From Proteles cristata cristata (lineage: Eukaryota; Chordata; Mammalia; Carnivora; Hyaenidae), in the NCBI GenBank assembly GCA_017311185.1, contig JAESUZ010000424.1:558001-622000 (forward strand): a stretch of DNA of 64,000 nt, given 5' to 3'. Every line of letters starts with the position of its first letter. Within the stretch, counting starts at the first letter, position 1. This document shows positions 35,438-47,245 of this stretch, in pieces. The position numbers and the translations under genes were made by a program. The notes beneath the pieces are model-generated. The model ran no database searches. It was not told the origin of the DNA and saw only the letters and a program-made list of their open reading frames with translations.

Positions 35438-35800
35438 TAAGACTTATGCCCCCCTTTCTCTCTCTTGCCCGTCTTGGACTGCTATGATATGAGTGTTTTT
35501 ATGCTTTATGGCATTGCTGAGTTCTCCATCAATGAGCCCACATTCTTGATCCAATATTTTTCTTTCTCTCTTCTCAGCTTCATTATTTTCATAATTTTAT
35601 CTTCTATATAACTTATTTCTTACTGTGATTCTTCCTTCCTTGTGGTCATTACATTCAGTCAGTTTCATGTCTTGGTTATAGCATTGTTTATTTTGACCTG
35701 ATTTATTTTAGGCCTTTTAATCTCATGGACCCCCTGGGGTTTTATATGCTTTTCTCAAGCCCAGATAGTATACTTTTGATTGGTTCTTTAAATTCTGGCT

Positions 35801-36018
35801 TGGGGCATCTGGGTTAAGCATCCAACTTTGGGCATTTGGTTAAGCATCTAACTTTGGCTCAATTCATTATTGTGAAATTTGTGGGTGCAAGCCCTGCATC
35901 AGTCTCTGTGCTGACACCTCGGAGCCTGGAGCCTGCTTCAAATTCTATTTCCCTCTCTGCCCCTTCACCTACTCACACTCTGTCCCCAGCCCTCTCAAAA
36001 ATAAATAAACTTAAAAAA
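35801..36018 (+). mobile_element. Carnivore SINE with duplicated head segment
   Basis: Plus-strand copy with a normal body and tail and a TSD TAAATTCTGGCT (35789-35800 and 36019-36030). The head is unusual. The A-box-side segment GGTTAAGCA occurs twice, 26 bases apart (35812 and 35838), and the usual GGCTCAGTC is lost. It lies in L1 H near the ORF1 to 5' UTR boundary. Confidence 0.92.
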
Positions 36019-37647
36019 TAAATTCTGGCTCAAGAATATCACTTATATCTGTTTCTATTAGATCCTTGGCTGTCACTTTTTCTTGTTCTTTCTTTTGAGA
36101 TAAATTCTTCTGTCTTGGTATTTTGTCTAGGTCTCTGTCTTATCTGATTAGGAAAATCTGTTATGTTTGTTGCTCCTGAGAGCAATGGCTTGGTGAAGAA
36201 GAGGTCATAAACTGCCCAGGGCCTGGAGTTTTAGGAAGCATCTCTGGTGTATGCTGTGTGTACTCTGCTGCTGTGTTTTCATTGGTCTTTCCCTCAGGTC
36301 AATCCTTTGTAGAGTTTCTCCTTGCCTGAAGTGGTGAGCTTTTGGACCTTGGCTACAGTGTGGTATACTCTGGTCTGGTTGTTAAAAGAGACTTGATGAT
36401 GCTATTTCCACTAGAACTGAATCTTTGCAAGACTCTATGGTCAGTAGATGTGGTACACATGGGGGGTTGTGCTGGTCTTTTCAGAGAGGGGCCCACTGCT
36501 CTGGTGTACAGTCACGCTTGCTCTAGAAAAGTAACACCTGCAGAGCACAGGGGGTGGGTTTGGTGTAGACCATTTAAACCACCACTGTTGGTGCTGTGCT
36601 GCTACGTGAAGCCAGATTTTGCTGAGGGATAGGAGAGAGAAATGGCACCAGTCTCTCCCCATCCCAGAGAGGGGAGTTAATGCACACTGCTGCCCAGAAA
36701 TCCCTCCAAGAAGAGCAAACCTCTATCTCTTTGTTTCAGGTGTCCCTCAGAATCACTGCCTTCACCCGTGTCCCTACAGTCTGCCCTTCTGGTAGTGCAG
36801 TATACCTGTGTTCTGTCCCTGGAAGGCCAGATGAGCTTTAACACTCTTTAAAGCTTTAGGGATCTCATGTGATGCAGAGCTGCACCTGTCCTCTGGGGGA
36901 AGATCTTGCCATGCTGGGACTAATGCAGTTTTGCCCCAGAAGAACAGTTGCACCAAAGCTCAAAGCTGTGGATTTTGGACAAAAGTGTAGCAAAGAGCTG
37001 GTGTAGCTGCCCTCAGCAGGTGTCTCTGCACCTATGTTGAGGGGTGGGGGGATAGTAAGGGGACCCACAAGCTCTTTTGTCCCTGGAAAGGCAATGCTAT
37101 CTCTTCCAGATGTGCTCTAAGAAGGGGGATTCCCCAGTACATCTCAGGGGATTCTCAGATTTTGCTATACACTACAGGGCTATCTGTTCTGTTTCCACAG
37201 GAGCCCTGCAGTGCCCACTGGTCTCCACACTGGCCATGCTGAGGACCTCTAAAACTTATTGAACCCCACTTGTAAAAACTCTCAAAAATCAACCCCTCTC
37301 ATTTTCCCACTTAGTATCTTTGGAGAAGTGTTTTCTTTGTGCAATCCCCAATCCCCCATGTGCTCCTCACACACACCCCAATCTCTCTTTGTGACCAGGG
37401 CCCCCTCCCCTCTACAGCACCTCTCATTCTTTTCTCCCCCAAATCATGTCTCCTCACTTCCTATCTTCCACGATGTGATGTTGTCAACCCCTCTAGTTTT
37501 GCATTTTGTTCTGTCAGTCCTCAGATCAATTTCTTGGGTATATAGAATGATTTATAATTTATCTAGTTGTGTTCAGGAAACAAAGAAAGCCCAGGGTCCT
37601 CCTACTACTCTGCCATCTTACCTCCTAAACTGTATCCCTTTGCTTCT

Positions 37648-38395
37648 GCAGCTTTTAAGATGATCTATCTTTAGCAGAAGACACTGTGATTATAATGTGC
37701 TTTAGTGTGGGTCCTTTGGGGTTATCTTGTTGGGGACTCTCTGACCTCCCTAAACTTAAATGTTTGTTTCTTTCACCAAGTAAGGGAGGTTTTCAGCCAC
37801 TATTTCTTCAAATACATATTCTTTCCCTTTCTTCTCCTTCTGCAAATCCAATTATGTGAATGTTAGTACATTTAAATTTGTCCAGAGTTCCCTTAAACTA
37901 TCTTCTTTTTTTTTTTAATTCTTTTTCTCTTTTTATTCCAAGTGGGTATTTCTATTAGCCTGTCTTCCAGATCACAGATAGGTACTGCATCATCTAGTCT
38001 GTTATTGATTACCTGTAGTCAATTTTCATTTTAGTTATTGTTTTCTTCATGTTTAATTGGTTCTTTATGTTTTGTTGAAGTTTTCACTGATTATGCATTC
38101 TTCTTCCAAGTTTTATGAGTCTTTTTATCACCATTACTTTGAACTCTTTATCAGGTAGATTGCTTATCTCATTTTATTTATTATTTTTCTGAGATATTGT
38201 CTTATTCTTTCATTTGGAATGTACTTCTCTGTTTCCTCATGTTACCTAATTCTCTGTATTTGATTACATATTAGAAGCATCAGTTTAATCTCTTGGTCTT
38301 AAAATAGTGGCTTTATGCAGAAAATGTCTGTGGGGTCTTTAGCTCAATGGGCCTTTGCATAACCTTGAATCACAGGGAATCTGTTTCTTTTTTTT
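37648..38395 (-). mobile_element. Old L1 element G, 5' part
   Basis: Continuation of L1 G beyond the inserted L1 H. The plus strand reads the complement of ORF1-region text (TTTCAGCCACTATTTCTTCA, GAATGTTAGTACATTTAAAT) and then 5' UTR similar to that of L1 A. It ends near 38395 without a clear L1 start, so it is 5'-truncated or too diverged to follow. Confidence 0.78.
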
Positions 38396-39262
38396 CTTTC
38401 AATAGCTAATGTAGCCACTTTTCTTCTTTTTCTAGTTTGCTCTCTATAGAATTAGGTCATGTCAATATTTTCCTGTATCAAACAGTTTCCAATGATTAGG
38501 AAAGTCCGAGTTTTAAAAACCAATCAGGTGAATTCCATTACTGTGCCAATAGTAAGTATCAGAATGAAAGCTTGGCTCTGTATGCCAGATATTTTCTTCC
38601 TGTAGCTCATGGGTGTTGCACTTGTGCTTCATTGAAATAAGTACTATTTTCTACAATATTTTATTAGATATTGATTTTATTTGGCTTGTGGATACACGAA
38701 CTTATTTCAGTCAACCGGTAAACTATTTTATTTCTGTTAATAGACGTCCGCCTATCTTTGTGTTATTTTGTTTTGAGGCAGTGGCTATAATTATATGACT
38801 TTTTATGGCACCAAGCAATTTTAAGACTTTAATTAAATACACTGATATTAAGGAAAACTTTAACTAAAATCTGTTGCCCTTAGGGAAATTTAGAGAGTCA
38901 AAATTGTAATTCCTTTTGGTAGTCATATATGTTGTTTTTCCTCAGTTGGCAGCTTTGACAATATTTACAGTCAGAGAATCAATTAGAGTTTTCTCATAGG
39001 CATTTTGTCCCAAATAAATTATTGAAAGAAGATTTTGAAAAAAAAATTATAAGATAGCTAGTAACATTATTGTAAATAAGGAAGTAATTTGGTTGTCATT
39101 GTGTTTCCTAAGCTACATTTCTTGTTTCATACAGTGCTTTAGATTTTGTGTAGATGTAAACATCTAGGTGATTGGAGGTGTAGCTTTTCTCAAAAATATT
39201 TGATGCATACTTTGTAGATATGACTAGAAGAAGAAGAAATAGTAGACAAAGTAGAAAAAATT
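38396..39262. other. Single-copy, nothing recognised
   Basis: AT-rich interval between two L1s. No gene frame or named repeat seen. It ends in the poly(A)-derived T-rich tract of L1 element I. Confidence 0.5.
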
Positions 39263-39490
39263 CATTTTTTATTTTTATTTTTTAAAAATAGTTTATTGCC
39301 AAGTTGGTTTCCATATAACACCCAGTGCTCATCCCAACAAGTGTTCTCCTCCATACCCATCACCCCCCCTTCCCCTCTGCCCCACCGCCATCAGCCCTCA
39401 GTTTGTTCTCAGCATTCAAGAGTCTTTCATGGTTTGCCTCCCTCCCTCTCCCCAACTATTTTTTCCCTTCTTCTCCCCCACGGTCCACTG

Positions 39491-40429
39491 TTAAGTTCCT
39501 CCTAATCCTCCTATATGTGCAAACATATGGTATCTATCCTTATCTGCTGGACTTATTTTGCTCAGCATAACACACTCAAGTTCCATCCATGTTGCTACAC
39601 ATGGCCAGATTTCATTCTTTCTCATTGCCAAGTAGTATTCCATATTATAGATAAACCACATCTTCTTGATCCATTCGTCCGTTGATGGACACTTAGGCTC
39701 TATCCATGTTTTGGCTATTGTGGAGAGTGCTGCTATGAACATTGGGGTCCATGTGCTCCTATGCCTCAGCACTCCTGTGTCCCTTGGGTAAATTCCTAGC
39801 AGTGCTATTGCTGGGTCATAGGGGAGTTCTAGTGTTAATTTTTTGAGGAACCTCCACACTGTTTTCCAGAGGGGCTGTACCAGTTTACATTCCCACCAAC
39901 AGTGTAGGAGGGTGCCCGTTTCTCCACATCCTCGCCAGCATCTAGAGTTCTCTGACTGGCTCATTTTAGCCACCCTGACTGGCGTGAGGTGGTATCTCAG
40001 TGTGGTTTTGATTTGTATTTCCCTGGTGAGGAGGGATGCTGAGCATCGTTTCATGTGTCTGTTGGCCATCTGGATGTCTTCTTTGGTGAAGCGTCTGTTC
40101 ATATCTTCTTCCCATTTCTTCACTGGGTTGTTTGTTTTTTGGCTGTGGAGTTTGGTGAGTTCCTTATATATTTTGGATACTATCCCTTTATCTGATATGC
40201 CACTTGCAACTATCTTTTCCCATTCTGTTGGTTGCCTATTAGTTTTATGGAATGTTTCCTTTGCCGTGCAGAAGGTTTTAATCTTGATGAGGTCCCAATA
40301 GTTTATTTTTGCTCTTGATTCTTTTGCTTCTGGGGATGTGTCAAGTAAGAAATTGCTGCGGTAGAGGTCAAGGAGTTTGTTTCCTGCTTCCTCCTCTAGG
40401 GTTTTGATGGTTTCCTGTCTTACATTCAT
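39491..40429 (-). pseudogene. L1 ORF2 C-terminal region, 312 codons open
   Basis: The longest open frame in the window. It covers the ORF2 C-terminal domain, including the cysteine-rich motif with Cys164, Cys168, His176 and Cys181 (a C-x3-C-x7-H-x4-C pattern). This motif helps L1 reverse transcription and RNP formation in characterised L1s. The end of the frame enters the 3' UTR. Intactness over 312 codons implies a fairly recent copy. It lacks the upstream catalytic domains in the same frame, so it is not functional. Confidence 0.88.
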
Positions 40430-41137
40430 TCAGGTCCTTTATCCATTTTGAGTTTATTTTTGTGTATGCTGTGAGAAAATGATCTAGTTTCATTCTTCTG
40501 CATGTTGCTGTCCAGTTCTCCGAGCATCATTTGTTAAAGAGGCTGTCTTTTTTCCATTGGATATTCTTTCCTGCTTTGTCAAAGATTATTTGGGTGTATA
40601 TTTCTGGGTCCAATTCTGAGTTCTTTATTCTATTCCATTGGTCTATGTGTCTGTTTTTGTGCCAATACCATACTGTCTTGATGACGACAGCTTTGTAGTA
40701 GAGGCTAAAACTCTGGGATGATGATCCCTCCTGTTTTGGTTTTCTTCTTCAATATTACTTTGGCTATCCGGGGTTTTTGTGGTTCCTTACAAATTTTAGA
40801 ATAGTTTGTTCTAGTTTTGAGAAGTATGCCGGTGCAATTTAGATTGGGTTTGCATTGAATGTGTAATTGCTTTTGGTAGTAATGACATTTTAACAATATT
40901 TATTCTTTTAATCCATGAGCATGGGATGTTTTTCCATTTCTTTGTGTCTTCTTCAATTTCCTTCATAAGTTTTCTATAGTTTTCATCATACAGATATCTT
41001 ATATCCTCAGTTAGGTTTATTCCTAGGTACTTTATGGTTTTTTATCCAATTGTGAATGGGATCAGTTTCTTGATTTCTCTTTCTGTTGCTTCATTTTTGG
41101 TGTATAAGAATGCAATCGATATCTGCACGTTGATCTC

Positions 41138-41320
41138 TTACCCTGAAACTTTGCTGAATTCTTGGATCAGTTCTAATAGACTTCTGGTGGAGTCTGTCGG
41201 GTTTTCTATGTAGAGGATCATGTCATCTGCGAAAAGTGAAAGTTTGACTTCTTCTTTGCCAAATCTGATGCCTTTGATTTCTTTTTGGTGTCTGATGGCT
41301 GATGCTAGGACTTCCAGCAC
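41138..41320 (-). pseudogene. L1 reverse-transcriptase catalytic-motif fragment
   Basis: A 60-codon minus-strand stretch with the RT catalytic motif FADD at about residues 30-33, preceded by the conserved [10 protein letters not shown] region. It is the same domain as the fragment at 41429-41641, which carries the first catalytic aspartate ([10 protein letters not shown]). The two are separated by frameshifts. Confidence 0.85.
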
Positions 41321-41680
41321 TATGTTAAACAGCAGTGGTGAGAGTGGACATCCCTGTCATGTTCATGATCTCAGGGGGAAAGCTCTCAGTTTTTTCCCAT
41401 TGAGGATAATGTTAGCTGAGGGCTTCTCTTAAATGGCTTTTATGATATTTAAGTAAGTTCCTTTTTTCCCGTCTTTCTCAAGAGTCTTCATTAAGAAGAG
41501 ATGCTGTATTTTGTCAAATGCTTTTTCTGCATCTATCGACAGGATCATATGGTTTTTATCTTTTCTTTTGTTGATGTGATGGATCACATTGATTGATTTG
41601 CGAATTTTGAACCAGCCCTGTAACCCAGGGATGAATCCCACTTGATCTTGGTGGATGATTCCTTTTATATGCTGCTGGAT

Positions 41681-42226
41681 TCAATTTGCAAGTATATTGT
41701 TGAGGATTTTTGCATCTGTATTCATCAAGGATATTGGCCTGTAGTTCTCTTTTTTAGCTGGATCTCTGTCTGACTTGGGCATCATAGTGATGCTGGCTTT
41801 ATAAAATGAGTCTGGAAGTTTTCCTTCGATTTCTATTTTTTGGAATAGCTTGAGAAGAATTGGGATTAATTCTGTTTTAAATGTCTGGTAGAATTCCCCA
41901 AGGAAGACATCAAGTCCAGGGCTCTTATTTGTTGGGAGATTTTTGATAACTGATTCGATTCCTTCACTAGTTATGGGTCTGTTCAGATTTCCTATCTCTT
42001 CCCGTGTGAATTTTTTTAAACTATTTTTTACTATTTCTCTTCCTCTACTGGGTTTGGGGTGCTCTTGTTGCTCTGCCTCTAGTTCCTTTAGGCGAGCTGT
42101 TAGATTTTGCACTTGGGCTTTTTCTAATTTCTTGAAATAGGCCTGGAGTGCAATGTACTTTCCTCTTAGGACTGCCTTTGCCGCATCCCATAGAGTTTTG
42201 ATTGTTGTATTTTCATTTGTTTCCAT
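41681..42226 (-). pseudogene. L1 ORF2 pre-RT region with internal deletion
   Basis: A 181-codon open stretch running from the linker after the endonuclease (a [16 protein letters not shown] motif) into the start of the RT ([19 protein letters not shown]). Around residues 60-75 the linker jumps to the segment just before the RT, omitting a block of roughly 75-80 residues present in related L1s. The deletion preserves the frame. Confidence 0.82.
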
Positions 42227-42252
42227 ATATTTTTAAATTTCTTCTCTAATTG

Positions 42253-42510
42253 AAAGACAAATATCATATGTGTGCACGTATAGGAGGATTAGGAGGAGCT
42301 TAACAGAGGACCAAGGGGGAGAAGAAGGGCAGAAATGGTGGGGGAAAGGGGGAGAGGCAAACCATGAGAGACTCTTGAATGCTGACAAAAACTGAGGACT
42401 GGTGGATGTGGGGGGGAGGAGGGGTGGGCATGGAGGAGGACACTTGTGGGGATGAGCACTGGGTGTTATGTGGAAACTAATTTGACAATAAACTATTTGT
42501 AAAAAAAAAA
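42253..42510 (+). mobile_element. 5'-truncated young L1 tail, nested in L1 I
   Basis: Only about 245 bases of L1 3' UTR plus a poly(A) tail (42501-42513), on the plus strand. A perfect 18-base TSD, AAATTTCTTCTCTAATTG, lies at 42235-42252 and 42511-42528. The body matches the complement of the felid L1 3' ends at 39500 and 53215. It contains a G-rich tract (42410-42430) typical of L1 3' UTRs. Confidence 0.95.
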
Positions 42511-42909
42511 AAATTTCTTCTCTAATTGCCTGGTTGGCCCATTCATTCTTTAGTAGGATGTTCTGGATTTTGTTTTTTGTTTTTTGTTTTTTTATACATT
42601 CTGCTACCCTATGTCTTTTGATTGGAGCATTTACTCCATTTACATTCAGGGTTATTATTGAAAAATATGGATTTAGAGTCAAAGAACATAGAGTTCTTTG
42701 TAGGATTCATCCTTGTGGTGGTGTCTGGTACCTTGCGTTCCTTCCAACATTCCTTCATAGAGTTCCCCTCAGGATTTCTTATAGGGCTGGTTAAGTGGTG
42801 ACGAATTTTTTAAATTTTTGTTTATTTGGGAAGACTTCTATCTCTCCTTCTATTCTGAATGACAGGCTTGCTGGATAGAGGATTCTTGGCTGCATATTTT
42901 TTCTGTTCA

Positions 42910-43684
42910 TCACATTGAAGATTTCCGGCCATTGCTTTCTGGTCTGCCAAGATAAGTCTGTAGAGGAGTAGATAAGTCTATAACCACTCTGATAGGTTTC
43001 CTTTTGTTTGTTAGGGCCCTTTTATCCCTAGCTGCTTTCAAAATTCTCTCTTTGTCCTTATATTTTGCCAGTTTCACTATGATATGTCGTGCAGAAGATC
43101 TATTCAAGTTACGTCTGAGGGGAGTTCTCTGTGCCTCTTGGATTTCAATGTCTGTTTCCCTCCCCAAATTGGGGAAGTTCTCATCTATAATTTGTTCAAA
43201 GACTCCTTCAGTTCCTTTGTCTCTCTCTTCTTCTTATGGAATTCCTATGGCACAGATATTTTTCTGTTTCATTGTATCTCTCAGTTCTTGAACTCTCCTT
43301 TCATGTTCCTTGATCAGTTTATCTCTCTTTTTCTCGGCTTCCTCTTTTTCTATAATTGTGTCTTCTAATTCACCTATTCTCCTCTCTGCCTCCATTTTAT
43401 TATGCATCTCTCTTATAGCATTTTTTAAATTCTTCACAGCTATATTTATGCTCCATAGTCTTTGTAGCAATAGTTTCTCTGATGTCCTCCATGCCCTTTT
43501 CAAGCCCAGGGATTAATTTTATGACTATTGTTCTAAATTTTTGTTCAGTTATGTTGCTTGTATCTGTTTTGAGCAGTTCTTTAGCTGTTATTTCTTCCTG
43601 GAACAACTTTAGAGGAGAGTTATTCCATTTCGTCATTTTGGTTAGCTTTCTGTCTCTTGTTAGATTTAAAAGCTTGTTATGCAC
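42910..43684 (-). pseudogene. L1 ORF1 remnant of element I
   Basis: Minus-strand ORF1 spread over three overlapping frames. The N-terminal part starts near 43684. A coiled-coil-like stretch rich in E, K, R and L lies at about 43460-43240 (heptad-like RIGELEDTIIEKEEAEKKRD). The RNA-binding C-terminal part lies at 43167-42910 (ETDIEIQEAQRTP, ARHIIVKLAKYKDKERIL). Frameshifts separate the three. The normal product is a trimeric RNA-binding chaperone of about 300 or more residues. Confidence 0.82.
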
Positions 43685-44863
43685 ACTGCACTTGTGAGTA
43701 CTGCTACATTAAAGAAGGCTCTTTGACTGTCCAGGGCTGGTCCATTCAGGAATTGTTCTTTGAGTGGTGTCTCTTGGTCTCTCTTGTTGAAGCTTTGGTT
43801 ATTTTATTTCCCTACTTGTAGTGGTATTTGGGATTCTCCACCCTGAGTACTTTGGCTTGTTTTTTGAGATATCCCTAGAAAAGAAAACAGACATACAGGG
43901 AACAAAGGCACACAAATGCACAGACAAATCCAACAAACATGCAAACCAAAAGGGAAAAAGAAAAAGAAAAAGAGGGGAAAAAATGAACAGAAAAAAAGGA
44001 GGTAGGAAGAAAAACAAATAATAAAAATTAAAATTAAAAAAAAAAGAAAAAAGAAAACAAAGGACAGTCTAAAAGCACAAAACCAGAATTCCCAGTTACA
44101 AATAAAGAGCTGGGTATATGCAGTGCTGATGGAAGAGCATATACAAAGAGAGAACTGACAGGGCAGGGAGGAAGCAAAATTGGAAGGGAAATGACCAAGC
44201 AGAGAGATGAAGAGGCTTAATTCAGAGAAAGAGGAGAATATGTTAAGAGGTGAGAAGAAGAAACGAAGATAATGTTACTCAGAGAAACTATATAGTCTGA
44301 TTACTCCAGAGAGAGAGAGATAGAAAAGTAGTGGTGGAGTGTAGAATATACAACCTAGAGAATGGATTAAATGTTACTGTTTAAGCAAACCAGTGACCAG
44401 AATGCCCAGTCCAGCAGGGTGGAGGGATACAAATGAGACAAGAGAAAATATATCTGAATAGAAAGAATTGATCTAGAATTGATCACAAGAGTGTATCCAT
44501 GTTGGTCTTGCCCCAGGCTCCAGTAAAACAAAACAAAACCCCAGTAGATCTCTAGCGGGTATGGGTGTCTTTTGGTGTAGGTGGGTTTTAGCCTCCACTG
44601 TGTCCCGCAGGCAACTCCTTGAGGTCCCGCCTTGGTGGTTGTGGGGAGAAAAATGGCAGTGCTCCTGATCCCATTTGAACTAAGCACTGCAGCTCACTCT
44701 TTTGGGTCTGATCTCCCTGTGCCATGCCTAGCCAAGTTAGGCCATGCTCTTTGTCTCAAGCCACCTCTGGTTTCCAGATCTTAGTCAACACGCCCCATTG
44801 ATACTGTCCGAAACATAAACCCGCAGGCTGAGTTTTTTTGGGGTTTTTTTGGTTGTTGTCGTT

Positions 44864-45073
44864 AATTTTTTTAGTGTTTTATTCATTTTTGAGAGAGAGA
44901 GACAGCATGATCAGGGTAGAGTCAGAGAGAGAGGGAGACACAGAATCCGAAGACAGGCTCCAGGCTCTGAGCTATCTGTCCGCACAGAGCCCGACATGGG
45001 GCTCGAACCCACTAACCATGAGATCATGACCTGAGCCGAAGCCAGATGCTTAACTGACTGAGCCACCAGGGCC
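44864..45073 (-). mobile_element. Carnivore tRNA-Lys SINE in L1 I 5' UTR
   Basis: Minus-strand copy with tail, GA body and a head ending near 45073. It sits about 180 bases from the L1 I 5' end, inside the promoter-bearing region. A short GTTTTTGT-like direct repeat may be the TSD, but low complexity prevents a firm call. Confidence 0.9.
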
Positions 45074-45256
45074 GTTTTTGTCTTCCCCACTTCACACTCA
45101 CGCTGTAAGGTTTTCTCAGTGGACTCTGTCTCCTTTTCCTCCCAAACTCCTGGATTCTGTAAGGGTTCCTATGGCTTTAGGCCTTCTCCATTTGAGAGAT
45201 GGAGGCGAGTGAAATGTACTGAGCTCCATACTTCACGATCTTGCCTCCCACCCAAA

Positions 45257-46769
45257 AACATTTCTGAACAGACTCATAAGTGCTCAGATGGGACAAATTA
45301 TAAAATCTTTGTACCATGTACACATTCCAAATAATTACCTTTTTCTAGGCCCCTGGAAAAGAAAGAACTAAGTTTGGCTCCTCTGTAAAGCCCTTTCCAG
45401 TTAGAAGAGTCAATAAAATGTATTGACTGCAATGTAGCCCTTTGTTATTTCAAGCAATGCATGAGGATCTTTGAGTCTGTGTCTTTTTATTACATAGGGT
45501 TTTTTTTTTTTAAATAATATATGGTAACAGGACATCCTTAGGAATAAAAGCACAAAATGATAAAAATCTTGAATAGGTTTTCAAGAAAAGCTGCTGAAAG
45601 AAAAATACGTTGTGTACTGTGTTTGTAAATTTCCAAAATGAAGACATCAGCAGGACAGATTATTAGAAGTAATTGGTTTTAAGATCAAGAAAATTGTGCT
45701 TTCTTTTTAAAGCAGTTTATTTTGAAAGGATAATTGGTTTGGTACGTTAAGGAATATGTTTTCAATTCACTGCTTAACAAAATAGATATATGTGAAAGAG
45801 ACAATGGACTATTTTCTCCTGTTGTTCTTTAGGACATGTCTGCTACAAATGCTTTGAGGTTTTACATTAAGCGTTGAAATTTTTTTTTAATTATTTAAAA
45901 ATCCTTGGGTGTGCTGTTTACAAATTACAATAGCCTATATTTATTGAAGCTTATATTTATATCACTCAAAGTTTTCCAAAGCTTTTTTCTATTTATTGCA
46001 TTTAACCATATTTGTAGAAGGTAGACAGGAATGAGTATCATTTTACTTAGAAAAAAGCCTCAGAGAGAGTAAGTAGGTAGTGGGGCAATATTGGGAATTT
46101 TTCTTTTGAGCTCCTGTGCATGGGGTTGTGTCCTCTTCACAAAGGCATGTATCCTGGATTTCTAGAATAGGATTTGCACTATTTACTGGTGGTTAAAACA
46201 TAGTGAAACCAATTGCAAATAATTTCAATTAAGTCAAGATATCATCCTCAAATCTAGATCAGGCCTTGCCATCAAGAGTAGTTCATACTCTTTCCTGTCA
46301 TTTATTTCTTCAAAAATCTTCTAATGAAATAAGAAACTTTTGGAACTAAGATAGCTCTTCAAACTGGTTAATATAAAGAATCAGCTAGAGAAGTAGTCTT
46401 GCAGAAATGGTCTCTAAAATCAAACAAAATCAAACAGATCTTCTAGTTTCTAGTACAGTACATGGAGTAACTGTAAAAGCACCTCATTTTGCCTTGTAGA
46501 TTTTGGACCATGAGAAAATTGCATCTCTGCTCCCTTTCAACTTTGAAATACAGTGACCTCCAGTTTCCCACAAAGTTCCCTTGACTGGTTGAGGACAGAA
46601 CCATATATTCTCAATATTTCCATTCATATATCAATACTTTTATTTGGAGTCTTATACCTTGGATCATCCATGTGTCTTGCAGCCCTGCAAGTACTTTGCC
46701 AGGGACCAGACAGGTCCAGTTTTTTGACCTGTTGTTTTCCCTGAACTTATCACTGGGCCTTAAATGCTT
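45257..46769. other. Single-copy block with weak MIR patch
   Basis: A possible minus-sense MIR lies at about 45935-46095 (TTTATTGAAGC ... CCTCAGAGAGAGTAAGTAG). No coding signal is evident. A T run at 45500-45511 has no associated retro-insert that I can identify. Confidence 0.45.
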
Positions 46770-47122
46770 TGCTATGGTCTGAATATTTGTGTCCCCCTGA
46801 AGTTCACTTGTTCAAGTCTTGACATCAATGTGATGCTGTCAGAAGGTGGACTTTGGAAGATGATTAGATCATGAGGATGAAGTCTTTATGCATGAGATTA
46901 GTGCTCTATCAAACATACCTCACTGAGCTCCCTAACCCCTTCCTCCATATGAGACTACAATAGAAAAAAGTTTGCAACTTTAGGAAGAGGACCTTCACTT
47001 GTCCATGCTGGCACACAGATCTCAGATTTTTACCCTCCAGAACTGTGAGAAAAGTATTTATATTGCTTAAAAGCCATCGAATCTGTGGTATCTTGTTAGA
47101 GAACACTGAAAGGACTAAGACA
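46770..47122 (+). mobile_element. Solo LTR of the MaLR (ERVL-like) group
   Basis: Begins TGCTATGGTCTGAATATTTG and ends GGACTAAGACA, as MaLR LTRs of the MLT1/MST type do. Internal blocks are recognisable (AGATGATTAGATCATGAGGA, TACCCTCCAGAACTGTGAGA). No internal retroviral sequence adjoins it, so it is a solitary LTR. It is strongly diverged, its poly(A) signal region is mutated and I found no clear 5-base TSD. An ancient mammalian fossil with no coding capacity. Confidence 0.8.
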
Positions 47123-47245
47123 CTTGTATCGAATGTATGACCTTAAATTAGAAGTCAATTGGCTATTATGTCTACTTCCTCCACATCCAGAAAGTTTTGT
47201 TTAGTTAGGGTCTGAATAGAAGTTGTATTTAAACTTCTCATTCAG

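Larger units (their letters stand above)
30641..37635 (-). mobile_element. Near-full-length L1 element H, nested in L1 G
   Basis: About 7.0 kb including two SINEs (34880-35095 and 35801-36018), so about 6.6 kb of L1. The 3' end is at about 30641, followed in minus-strand order upstream by the ORF2 C-terminal region, RT (32700-33600), endonuclease (33940-34530), ORF1 (35100-35800) and a long 5' UTR up to about 37635. There the minus strand begins with an AAGATGGCAGAGTAG-type start. The host sequence is L1 G, and an imperfect TSD (TGTCTCTTGCTACTT versus TGTATCCCTTTGCTTCT) flanks it. All domains are present but frameshifted. Confidence 0.88.
39263..45256 (-). mobile_element. Young felid L1 element I, endonuclease deleted
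   Basis: Minus-strand L1 with a felid-type 3' end (AGTTGGTTTCCATATAACAC) and the longest open ORF2 stretches in the window. Order in sense: 5' UTR (45256 to about 43690), ORF1 remnants (43684-42910), ORF2 N-terminus (42682), RT (42226-41138), C-terminal region (40429-39491) and 3' UTR. The 5' start near 45256 reads GGGAGGCAAGATCGTGAAG. The ORF2 N-terminus joins directly to sequence downstream of the endonuclease, so that domain is missing. A second deletion removes a segment before the RT. A small plus-strand L1 (42253-42510) and a SINE (44864-45073) are nested in it. Confidence 0.88.

Noticed and set aside
37259..37663. 134-codon plus-strand frame
   Set aside because: Antisense to the 5' UTR and start of L1 H; no independent evidence for a gene.
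39843..40301. 152-codon plus-strand frame
   Set aside because: It lies entirely antisense to the open L1 ORF2 C-terminal frame at 39491-40429 and is a shadow of it.
46770..47122. Part of a full endogenous retrovirus
   Set aside because: No gag, pol or env-like sequence adjoins it; it is a solitary MaLR LTR.
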